From the NCBI RefSeq assembly GCF_008304605.1, contig NZ_PIJY01000002.1, forward strand, positions 1-64,000: DNA of 64,000 bases. Direction: 5' to 3'. This DNA is from Oceanobacillus polygoni. GTDB lineage: Bacteria; Bacillota; Bacilli; Bacillales; Amphibacillaceae. The translations under genes were made by a program, and so were the position numbers. Below are positions 8,932 to 16,097 of the stretch, piece by piece (the stretch's first letter is position 1; each line of letters begins with the position of its first letter). A model generated the notes under the pieces. It worked only from the letters and a program-made list of their open reading frames with translations. It did not search any database and was not told the origin of the DNA.

Positions 8932-10019
8932 GTGCAAACGATCACACTGAAGCTGGAGCTTCAAAAACCGACAAAAGAGAAAATGGCAATATACTGAAAG
9001 ATGACAGCGATTAATACTGCTTTTTCGAATTGGTTATTGCATTTTGAGGGACTTCAAACAGCTACTTCGAAAGTGTTTAAACGTTATTCGGATGAGCGAT
9101 TTCCTGCAGCTGTCGTCAATCAAACAATTCAAACCGTAAAATCCAAAAAGAAAAAACAGAAAACGAAACTTTTTCGCCGTATGTGGTGTGGCTTCAATAA
9201 TCAAAACTTTAAGGTGGAGAGAGAAAACGGATTATATAAAGTCTCTTTTCCAACACTAGAAAAGCGGATTGGTGTCCGAGTTGTCTGTACAGATCGCGGG
9301 AAGCCATGGCTGGACAAACTTTTGTCTAGTGAGGTTAAACAAGGCACGACAGAACTTTTTGAAAAAAGAGGGCGATGGTTTGTCGCAATCAGCTTGTCCT
9401 TTGAAGTAAAACAAAAGCAACCCGATCAAGCTAAAACCATGGGTATTGATATCGGTTTGCGCCAGCTTGCCGTCTGTTCTGTTGGGACGACTACCCTCTT
9501 CTTCTCTGGGAAAGAACTCGCATATCGAAGAAAAGGTTTCACTTCCCGTAGACGAAAGCTTGGCAGGTTGAAGAAGCTTGAAGCTATTCGTAAATCGAAA
9601 AACAAAGAATCCGACTGGATGAAGGAAGCAAACCATAAGATAAGCCGTCAAATTATCGAATTCGCATTGAAGAACGGTGTTCATCTCATTCGAATGGAAG
9701 ATTTGACAGGTATCCGACATTCTAGGAATACAACAAAAGAAGCAGGGCGTAATTTGCATCGTTGGTCCCTTTATCAATTGCAACAGTTTATTGCATACAA
9801 GGCACAAATGGCAGGACTCATGGTTGAGTATGTGCATCCAACCTACACCTCCCAAATGTGCAAATGTGCAAATGTGGATATGTTGACAAGCGAAACCGGA
9901 ACAGAGATGCTTTTTGTTGTAAGAAGTGTGGCTACCGAAGCCATGCAGATATAAATGCCGCCATAAATATTTCAAAAGCAGTGAGCGGGCTATCCGAGGA
10001 GAAGATGAAAAAGAATTAG
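8932..10019 (+). pseudogene. tnpB: tnpB pseudogene (RNA-guided nuclease of IS200/IS605), nonsense plus frameshift
   Basis: Starting from the GTG at 8932 behind AGGAGGTG, the reading frame meets TGA at codon 22 (8995-8997), then continues in the same frame through the TnpB body. RuvC residues are Asp173 in GIDIGLRQLAV and Glu256 in LIRMEDLTGIR. At 9853-9876 the octamer CAAATGTG occurs three times in tandem. Removing one copy restores the C-terminal zinc finger (CCKKCGYRSH) and the third RuvC Asp (HADINAAINISKA), giving a 359-codon gene ending at 10019. Unrepaired, the frame ends at 9954 without the last catalytic Asp. Intact TnpB is an RNA-guided DNA nuclease that aids transposon retention; this copy is almost certainly inactive. 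Confidence 0.88.
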
Positions 10020-10176
10020 TGTCGTGGTAACAGCGAAACAGGGTGGGGCAATGAGATGCTCCTTAACTTGCAGGCTGTTCAAAACAGAAATGGACTTCGA
10101 ACGGTAAGTCATGCAAGAATCCCACTCGTTAAACCTTTAGGTTTCGAGCTAGCGGCTTTAGCCGTGGGAGTCTCAA
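10020..10176 (+). ncRNA. putative omega (reRNA) guide scaffold at the element right end
   Basis: In IS605-type elements the guide RNA is transcribed over the tnpB 3' end and right end, with the flanking DNA as guide. Here the region after the restored tnpB stop contains nested hairpins, including AAACCTTTAGGTTT (10131-10144), GGC-TTTA-GCC (10155-10163) and the outer CCCAC/GTGGG stem. The element boundary is then followed by host sequence. The 5' limit is a guess; the call rests on family knowledge plus visible hairpins. Confidence 0.5.
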
Positions 10177-10178
10177 AA

Positions 10179-10329
10179 GGGACTAACCCCGGGCTATCAA
10201 AAAGATTGGGCTCGCTATATCTTTTCTGAGAAACAACAGAAAACACGGGATAAACGCCAGGCGCAAATGGCTGATATATTATCTCAAGGATATAAGTCGA
10301 TTTATTTATTTCGTTTGAAAAAGAAGTAG
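10179..10329 (+). pseudogene. 3' remnant of a YdeI/OmpD-associated (bacteriocin-protection-like) gene
   Basis: An open frame runs into a TAG at 10327 and encodes GLTPGYQKDWARYIF, then SEKQQKTRDKRQAQMADIL and SQGYKSIYLFRLKKK. This matches my memory of the C-terminal YdeI/OmpD-associated family pattern (LTPGYQ.DWARY.....T..KR...M..IL..GYKS). There is no start codon or ribosome site, and the frame begins exactly where the IS right end stops. The missing N-terminal part is not upstream of the left end at 8750, so the insertion was accompanied or followed by a deletion. Confidence 0.7.
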
Positions 10330-10350
10330 TGGGGGCAGATCTGTCCCCAC
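10329..10350. terminator. hairpin between convergent coding regions
   Basis: GTGGGGGCAG-AT-CTGTCCCCAC forms a near-perfect stem just beyond the ydeI remnant and just downstream of the minus-strand pyrophosphohydrolase gene. Read on the minus strand it is followed by a pyrimidine-rich CTTCTTTTTC run, so it can terminate that gene. Confidence 0.6.
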
Positions 10351-10352
10351 TG

Positions 10353-10676
10353 TTAGTCTTCCACCTCGATTAGAAAGGTTTTTTCATCAAAACCTCCACG
10401 CTCAGCAGCTTTATGAGCTCGAATTTGTTCTAATTCTTCAAAAGAAGCCCCATGTACACGTAGAAGGGAATGCACTAATTCCAAAATATCTGCCAGTTCC
10501 TCCAACTCCTCTTCTTTCGTTGAAGCACTCTGATATTCTCCAACTTCCTCACTTAACTTTTTCTTGAGTTCAAGAATATAGCGATCATGATTTAGTGTTT
10601 CTGTTTTTAGATCCTTGCCAGCGTTTTTCAAGATTTCAGGGATTCGATCACGAACTAGTTTGTTATATGTTGGCAT
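10353..10676 (-). CDS. MazG/HisE-like nucleotide pyrophosphohydrolase
   Basis: A 107-residue all-alpha NTP-PPase (phosphoribosyl-ATP pyrophosphohydrolase-like) protein. It starts MPTYNKLVRDRIPEILKNAG, a start seen in small standalone MazG-like proteins. It carries the paired acidic metal-binding helices KKLSEEVGEY and EEELEELADILELVHSLL (the ExxE...ExxD signature). Family members remove PPi from non-canonical or damaged NTPs. An upstream in-frame ATG at 10706 would add ten residues, but AAGGAG sits 7 nt before 10676. It is not in a his operon, so a house-cleaning role is more likely than histidine synthesis. Confidence 0.82.
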   Translation of the reverse strand: MPTYNKLVRDRIPEILKNAGKDLKTETLNHDRYILELKKKLSEEVGEYQSASTKEEELEELADILELVHSLLRVHGASFEELEQIRAHKAAERGGFDEKTFLIEVED

Positions 10677-10857
10677 GTGAGCACTCCTTTTGTAATTTTT
10701 GTCCACTTACTCGTTAGAACTATTAAGTATCCGTTTCCCTTTCCTCTTAATGACGAAACTTTATGATAAGTTAAGTGAATTATGGTGGAAAGGTAAAAAC
10801 ATTCTAAAAATATACAAAGAAAAATTACATTTATAGAAGGAATTGAACATGAACAAA

Positions 10858-10882
10858 GGGGACAGGTAATATCCCTGTCCCC
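10858..10882 (-). terminator. terminator of the TRAP operon
   Basis: GGGGACAGG (10858-10866) pairs with CCTGTCCCC (10874-10882). On the minus strand it lies about 40 nt past the dctM stop and is followed by TTTGTTC, a weak U-run. Confidence 0.6.
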
Positions 10883-10921
10883 ATCTCTCCTTAAAAATCA
10901 CAGCGTTACAACCTGGAACAA

Positions 10922-12217
10922 TTATAGATTGAACAGGTTTGGTAAGAACAATGACAGCTGTGGAAAGAACGTTACAAATAACAGTACTATAATAACAGCC
11001 GCAAAATATGGGAGTAGTGGCCTGATTACTTGTTCAATTCTTACGTTCGCTACTGTTGCACCAACAAATAAGGCACTACCAACAGGTGGTGTCATATTAC
11101 CAATACATAGTCCGAAGCAAAGAATCATTCCAAAATGAACCGGATCCATTCCGAAGGTTTGTGCTACAGGTAAAAAGATTGGTGTAAAGATTAATACTGC
11201 TGGTGTAATATCCAAAAAGGTTCCAGCCAAGAGCAGGATCGTAATCATGATTAAAAGAAAACCAGTTTGACTCTCTGTAATCGATAATAATGATTCACTA
11301 ATAGCTGCTGGTAAGCCTAAATACGACATCACTAAAGAGAATAAAGCAGACGATGTAATTAAGAATAGAATCATCCCAGTAATTTCAATTGTTTCCTTCA
11401 GTATGCCAGGGATGTCCTTCCATTTAAGTCCCTTATAAATAATTGCCAAAAGCGTTGAGTAAAGCACGGCAACAGCTGCCCCTTCTGTCGCGGTGAATAT
11501 CCCTGCAACGATACCACCAATAACGATGACGATTAAAAATAGACTAGGAATCGCACTACCAATAATATATAAAATATCTTTTATATTAGGTAATGGGGAA
11601 ACTGGGTATTTTTCCTTTTTGGCCATAAAAAAGGCAACAACCATAACTGCTAGTCCCCACAGAATTCCCGGGATATAGCCAGCCATAAATAATGCAGCAA
11701 CTGATGTCCCACCACTCACAAGTGAATAAACAATCAATACAGAGCTTGGTGGGATGATTAATCCAGTTGGAGCGGATGCGATATTTACCGCAGCTGAGAA
11801 TGTCTTCTTATATCCTTGTTTTTGTTGCATTGGACCCATAATCCGTCCCATGGCTGCAGCGGATGCGACACTAGAACCGGCTATGGAGCCAAATAACATA
11901 TTCCCAACAGCATTCGTTTGAGCTAAGGAGCCGGGTAATTTTCCAACGAGTACTTTAGCAAAGTTTACAAGACGAAATGCAATCCCACCGTTATTCATAA
12001 TGATTCCGGCTAATACAAATAATGGGATGGCCAACATCGTAAAGTTGTCAATTCCAGTAATCATTCGTTGAGCAGAAGTCATCAGTGCGACGTCAAATGG
12101 TAAAACGGTGAAGAAAGTAAGAACAGAGCTTAGGATAATCGCAACTGCGATAGGAGCCCCAATTAACATGAGTAAAATAAAACTGATAAAAAGTACCGAA
12201 CCTGCTATTGCGATCAT
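10922..12217 (-). CDS. dctM: TRAP transporter large permease, DctM family
   Basis: The ion-coupled translocation subunit of a tripartite ATP-independent periplasmic transporter. It has 431 residues, usual for DctM, with about 12 hydrophobic segments over the whole length. Family motifs include IPLFVLAGIIMNNGGIA, NMLFGSIAGSSVASAAAMG, APTGLIIPPSSVLIVYSLVSGGTS and the C-terminal FGLCIGNMTPPVGSALFVG. Its start overlaps the dctQ stop by one base, so the two are translationally coupled. It probably imports a carboxylate using a Na+ gradient, by family. Confidence 0.93.
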   Translation of the reverse strand: MIAIAGSVLFISFILLMLIGAPIAVAIILSSVLTFFTVLPFDVALMTSAQRMITGIDNFTMLAIPLFVLAGIIMNNGGIAFRLVNFAKVLVGKLPGSLAQTNAVGNMLFGSIAGSSVASAAAMGRIMGPMQQKQGYKKTFSAAVNIASAPTGLIIPPSSVLIVYSLVSGGTSVAALFMAGYIPGILWGLAVMVVAFFMAKKEKYPVSPLPNIKDILYIIGSAIPSLFLIVIVIGGIVAGIFTATEGAAVAVLYSTLLAIIYKGLKWKDIPGILKETIEITGMILFLITSSALFSLVMSYLGLPAAISESLLSITESQTGFLLIMITILLLAGTFLDITPAVLIFTPIFLPVAQTFGMDPVHFGMILCFGLCIGNMTPPVGSALFVGATVANVRIEQVIRPLLPYFAAVIIVLLFVTFFPQLSLFLPNLFNL

Positions 12218-12702
12218 TAGACTCCTACCTCCTCTTTTCCTGTAATTTTATTCGTTAACATGCCATGGATGGTATAAAAGATGACAAATAATCCGCATAG
12301 TGGCAGCGACAGGTAAACAAATGCCATCGGAATACCAGTTGCTGCTGCCATTTGAGCAGAAGTAAGGATAACAACTCGAATTCCGCCAAATACCATAAGG
12401 ACGGAAGCAACCAAGATAACAAGCATGTCGGTTAATCTCTCCTGGGAAAGTTGCGTTTTCCAACTGAATTTTTCTCTCAAGAAGAGAATAGCGATATGTT
12501 TCTTAGCTCCAAATACGTAAGCCGCGGAAATTAAACCAAACCATATAAGCATAAATCTCGTTAATTCCTCCGTCCCTGGGGAGGCGATGTTCAGTACATA
12601 CCTTGCCAGCACTTGCCAGATTGATAGAACCACCATGGCAATAAGAAGGATCGAAGAGAGACTTAATAAAAACGTATCAACCCATTTCTTTGCTTTATTC
12701 AT
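12217..12702 (-). CDS. dctQ: TRAP transporter small permease, DctQ family
   Basis: A 161-residue protein with four predicted transmembrane segments. It carries the DctQ features VLARYVLNIASPGTEELTRFMLIWFGLISAAYVFG and AKKHIAILF early, with a basic C-terminus. It bridges the binding protein and DctM. The gene overlaps dctP upstream by 8 nt and dctM downstream by 1 nt, confirming a P-Q-M operon on the minus strand. Confidence 0.92.
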   Translation of the reverse strand: MNKAKKWVDTFLLSLSSILLIAMVVLSIWQVLARYVLNIASPGTEELTRFMLIWFGLISAAYVFGAKKHIAILFLREKFSWKTQLSQERLTDMLVILVASVLMVFGGIRVVILTSAQMAAATGIPMAFVYLSLPLCGLFVIFYTIHGMLTNKITGKEEVGV

Positions 12703-13702
12703 CTTTTTTCGCCTCCTGTATTAGTTGATAAATTTCCGCTGTATTTTCGTTATTGGAATAGTTTTCATGAAGCGGTTGCACGGCTTCAATAAATGGGGAT
12801 TTGTCCACATCGATAAAATTTACACCCATTTCATTTTTTGCAGTTTCTGTCTGTTCTTGAACGGTTTTTGCCCATACATCTTCATGAAAAACGGTGGATT
12901 CCTTAGCAGCCTCTTTAATAATCTCCTGATGTTCCTCGGATAGTTGGTTAAATCGATTTGCATTCATGATAAACATATCAGGTACAATTTGATGTCCTGT
13001 GTACATGTAATATTTTGCAACTTCACCGTGGTTGTTGCCTACTAATGCGGTTTCATTATTTTCAGCTGCATCGATAACACCAGATTGGATAGCGGTATAT
13101 ACTTCACCATACGCCATCGCAGTTGGTATTCCGCCTAAAGCTTCGATCATTTGAACACTCGTTTGACTAGGCTGTACTCTAACTTTAAGCCCTTTCATAT
13201 CAGGTATATCATTTACTTCTCTATTTTTTGTATAAAGATGTCTTTCCCCTGCATTATAATAAGTTAACCCAATAAATCCCATGCCCTCCGTTTGGTTATA
13301 CAATTTATCGGTTACATTTTCATTGTTCATGACTTTTTCGAACATGTCGTAATCCTCAAAAACATATGGAAGACTAAAGATAGAGTAGTCGGATTCAAAC
13401 GCTTCCAAAGCACTTGCACTTACTTTGGCTAAATCTACTGCACCTGTTTGTGTTAATTCCGTTACTTCTCGTTCACTGCCTAATTGAGCATTCGGGTAGA
13501 TTCTAATTTTGATATCCCCATTGGATTTTTCCTCTACTAATCGTCCAAATTCTACTAAAGAGATGTGAACAGGATGATCAAGCGTTTGGTTATGAGCTAA
13601 TTTTAGTTCCATCGCTCCAGATTTTTCGGCAGCAGCTTGACAACCTGCAAGTATAAACAATAGTAATAATGTAAATAACGTGATGACTGATTTCTTCACC
13701 AT
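12695..13702 (-). CDS. dctP: TRAP transporter substrate-binding lipoprotein, DctP family
   Basis: A 335-residue solute receptor anchored by a lipobox (LAGC, Cys20), as expected in a Gram-positive. The DctP fold shows LKLAHNQTLDHPVHISLVEF, then MKGLKVRVQPSQTSVQMIEA with the carboxylate-binding Arg, and AMAYGEVYTAIQSGVIDAAENNE. The family binds C4-dicarboxylates, keto-acids or uronates, and the sequence alone does not tell which. It is first in its operon; the long leader upstream holds cre-like sites and a direct repeat. Confidence 0.92.
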   Translation of the reverse strand: MVKKSVITLFTLLLLFILAGCQAAAEKSGAMELKLAHNQTLDHPVHISLVEFGRLVEEKSNGDIKIRIYPNAQLGSEREVTELTQTGAVDLAKVSASALEAFESDYSIFSLPYVFEDYDMFEKVMNNENVTDKLYNQTEGMGFIGLTYYNAGERHLYTKNREVNDIPDMKGLKVRVQPSQTSVQMIEALGGIPTAMAYGEVYTAIQSGVIDAAENNETALVGNNHGEVAKYYMYTGHQIVPDMFIMNANRFNQLSEEHQEIIKEAAKESTVFHEDVWAKTVQEQTETAKNEMGVNFIDVDKSPFIEAVQPLHENYSNNENTAEIYQLIQEAKKDE

Positions 13703-13765
13703 ATACCCTCCTTGAGTTTTTTCGTGTTGTATATTCTCTAATTGCCGGTGTTTTTCATGCTTTTG

Positions 13766-13866
13766 TTAGTTTGATTAACGAAAGCGATCACAAATTTATA
13801 GTTTAGCGCTTACATACTGTGGATTACAAATCCCTGTATGATGTTAATTCACTATTAGTTTGACTA
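13766..13866 (-). promoter_or_regulatory. regulatory region of the TRAP operon: cre-like sites and a direct repeat
   Basis: CGAAAGCGATCACA (13779-13792) matches the CcpA cre consensus TGWAANCGNTNNCA at all but the first base. A second weaker match, TGTAAGCGCTAAAC, lies on the minus strand at 13801-13814. A 12-nt direct repeat TTAGTTTGAYTA occurs at 13766-13777 and 13855-13866 (11/12 identical) and may bind a specific regulator. Carbon catabolite repression of the TRAP genes is inferred. Confidence 0.5.
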
Positions 13867-14008
13867 CCAAACAAACTATATAGTAATCATACTTGTATAT
13901 CGAAAATATTTCAACCATGTTTTCACAGAATAAAGACAAAAATAAAGGAGGTTCCCTACCTAAAAGGAAATCTATATCAAACTTTTATAGGTGTTGACTA
14001 AATAAATA

Positions 14009-14027
14009 GGCTTGGATAACCCAAGCC
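14009..14027 (-). terminator. terminator of the DUF418 gene
   Basis: GGCTTGG-ATAAC-CCAAGCC; on the minus strand it is followed by TATTTATTT. It lies about 25 nt past the stop codon. Confidence 0.7.
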
Positions 14028-14052
14028 CTTTATAACCATTCAATTAATTTTA

Positions 14053-15225
14053 TTAGGCTACGCTTTCGCCGTTCTCCTGCTTTACCTGTCCTTTCCAAGA
14101 CATGTGGGTACCAATTCGCATCACCTTCTCAAACGGCCCGATTCTAAAGAACTTCAAGTAAAACTGACTAAAAAGAATTTGCACCACGAAAATAACGATC
14201 GCTAACAAAATCCCCAAGGACACTCCCAGCTTGCCAAAGAGTCCTAAGCCATATCCATAAAAAATAGCCGTACAGATAATACTTTGCATTAAATAATTTG
14301 TCAGCGACAATCGACCAACTTGTTCAAAGGAGGATAGGATTTTCCCTGTTTCCTTTGTATAAAGGATAGAAAAGCCGAAAATATACCCAAGTGCTAAGAA
14401 GATTGCTCCGATACTGTAAGCACCCTCCGTCCAACTCGGATCATTGATTATATAATGGGAGCTCTTGAGCAATAAACCTGTTAACCCAAACCCAAATGCA
14501 CCTCGAATATACCATTTTCTCTCCTGTTTCGGATTCGAAAACCAATTGCTCTTTGCGGCGTACATGCCAAGTAAAACGAGTGGCGCAATTAAAAGAGGAG
14601 TGAAAATAAGCATTAGCACATAAAAGAATTCCGGTAAATCAAATGGCAATTCGCCACTTTTTCGAAATGCGAGTGCATCGGCATAATTCTCGCTTGAATA
14701 AGCATCCGTTTCCTCCTGAATATAGGATTCCATCAGTTGAATGTCTTTTTCCGTTTGTACAACCTCACCAAATCCCATGAGAGAGGTTAAAACGAACAAG
14801 ATAATTGCCCAAACGAGCAGGGTTTTCTTTTTTCGGTTCATAAAAAGAAGCATTACGAATCCTATTAAGCTATATGCCAGCAAGATATCTCCTTCCCAAA
14901 CGAAAATGGAATGGACCAGTCCAAATACAAAGAATAAGAGAAACCGTCGTACGAGATGTCTTTTTCCTTTCAACTGATTTCTTTCCAGCTTTTCTTGAAA
15001 CTTGATCAAGGAATAGCCAAATAAAAACATAAAAATAGGTAAAAAACTAGATTCTACAAAAATCTTTGTCCAAACATAGGCAACGGTATCAAGTGAAGCT
15101 AGTTGAAAATGCTCAGGACTATCTTTGCCAAATATCCCGTATTGGAAAATCAGCATATTTGCGATCAGAATTCCGAGTAAACTAAAACCTCTTAGTCCAT
15201 CAATTGTACGTATTCTTTGTTTCAT
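14053..15225 (-). CDS. DUF418-domain membrane protein (YeiB family)
   Basis: A 390-residue polytopic membrane protein. The N-terminus MKQRIRTIDGLRGFSLLGILIANML is typical of the YeiB/DUF418 family, related to membrane acyltransferases. The C-terminal DUF418 part includes EQVGRLSLTNYLMQSIICTAIFYGYGLGLFG and FSQFYLKFFRIGPFEKVMR. An in-frame ATG at 15255 exists, but AGAGAGG lies about 10 nt before 15225. It is divergent from the two-component system, with about 150 nt between, which suggests it is a target of that system. Its biochemical role is unknown. Confidence 0.85.
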   Translation of the reverse strand: MKQRIRTIDGLRGFSLLGILIANMLIFQYGIFGKDSPEHFQLASLDTVAYVWTKIFVESSFLPIFMFLFGYSLIKFQEKLERNQLKGKRHLVRRFLLFFVFGLVHSIFVWEGDILLAYSLIGFVMLLFMNRKKKTLLVWAIILFVLTSLMGFGEVVQTEKDIQLMESYIQEETDAYSSENYADALAFRKSGELPFDLPEFFYVLMLIFTPLLIAPLVLLGMYAAKSNWFSNPKQERKWYIRGAFGFGLTGLLLKSSHYIINDPSWTEGAYSIGAIFLALGYIFGFSILYTKETGKILSSFEQVGRLSLTNYLMQSIICTAIFYGYGLGLFGKLGVSLGILLAIVIFVVQILFSQFYLKFFRIGPFEKVMRIGTHMSWKGQVKQENGESVA

Positions 15226-15377
15226 GCATGTACTTCCTCTCTGTTCGTTGTACATCTAAGGTACCAGCCGTAAATTTCCCGTAATTGAACAGAATCTTAA
15301 CAATTTATAACGTATTCCTTCATATTGTTCAACTAATCGTAAACTTTCCATGGTAGAATGGCGTTGAGGTGGAAAAT

Positions 15378-16097
15378 ATGGGAAATGAGGCGCATATTTT
15401 AATTGTTGATGATGAAAAAGCCATCGTAAAAATGTTGGGGTTAATGTTAAGAAAAGAAGGATTTGAGCATATATATACAGCTTTTACAGGGAAGGAAGCA
15501 CTAGCGTGCGTATCCGAACATCCTATCGATATTATTATTCTTGATGTGATGCTTCCTGATGGTAGCGGGTTTGATCTAAGTCCAAAAATGAGGGAGCTTA
15601 CTAGTGCGTATATTCTCTTTTTGACGGCGAGAGTTTCTGACTTGGATGTCCTTACCGGATTTGCAACAGGTGGGGACGATTATGTAACAAAGCCGTTTAA
15701 TCCGTTGGAGGTCGCAGCAAGAATCAAGGCGCATCTTAGAAGAACTGAATCTCATCCAAGAGCAGAACAACGTACAAAGCCAACCAAACGGTATGACTTT
15801 GGTCGCTTTGCCGTTGATGAACATGCGGGTGAGCTCATCGTGAATGGAAAGGTTGTTCCCTGTCCGACACAGGTATATTTGTTACTGCTTTACCTCTGCA
15901 AGCATCCGAATCGGGTCTTTTCAAAAGCTGCACTACTTGATGCGGTATGGGGATTTGATCACTATGTCGATGAAAATACGGTATCCGTACATATTAGAAG
16001 AATCAGAGAGCGAATTGAAGAGACCCCGAGTAAACCAACTTATTTGACGACGGTTCGAGGTTTAGGATACAAGCTAGTGAAGGAACATGTAAGATGA
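15378..16097 (+). CDS. OmpR/PhoB-family response regulator
   Basis: A 239-residue two-domain regulator. The receiver domain (about 5-120) has VDDEKA, the phospho-acceptor Asp in IIILDVMLPDGSG, and the conserved Lys in TKPFNPLE. The C-terminal winged-helix (about 145-235) ends HVRRIR-type (VSVHIRRIRERIEE ... TTVRGLGYKLV). A GTG at 15369 is inside GAGGTGG; the ATG at 15378 is 6 nt after it and is chosen. The stop overlaps the kinase start (ATGA). It is probably autoregulated and may control the divergent DUF418 gene; both are inference. Confidence 0.92.
   Translation: MGNEAHILIVDDEKAIVKMLGLMLRKEGFEHIYTAFTGKEALACVSEHPIDIIILDVMLPDGSGFDLSPKMRELTSAYILFLTARVSDLDVLTGFATGGDDYVTKPFNPLEVAARIKAHLRRTESHPRAEQRTKPTKRYDFGRFAVDEHAGELIVNGKVVPCPTQVYLLLLYLCKHPNRVFSKAALLDAVWGFDHYVDENTVSVHIRRIRERIEETPSKPTYLTTVRGLGYKLVKEHVR

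Larger units (their letters stand above)
8750..10176 (+). mobile_element. IS200/IS605-type element, tnpB only (IS1341-like)
   Basis: The left end carries the hairpin CCCAC-T-GTC-TTTA-GAC-GTGGG (8755-8775). The right end carries a related structure, with CCCAC (10121-10125) pairing across an internal hairpin to GTGGG (10164-10168). Such subterminal hairpins, the absence of terminal inverted repeats and a lone tnpB are typical of the IS1341 group. There is no tnpA, so it could move only with help in trans. The exact ends are estimated; the right end must lie close to 10170-10178, because host coding sequence resumes there. Confidence 0.8.

Noticed and set aside
9853-9876. short tandem repeats considered as a CRISPR-like array
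   Set aside because: Only three 8-bp units without spacers, inside tnpB; a replication-slippage duplication explains them.
9256-9975. 239-residue minus-strand open frame across tnpB
   Set aside because: Antisense to a clearly coding TnpB body; no ribosome site and Cys/His-rich composition typical of an antisense frame.
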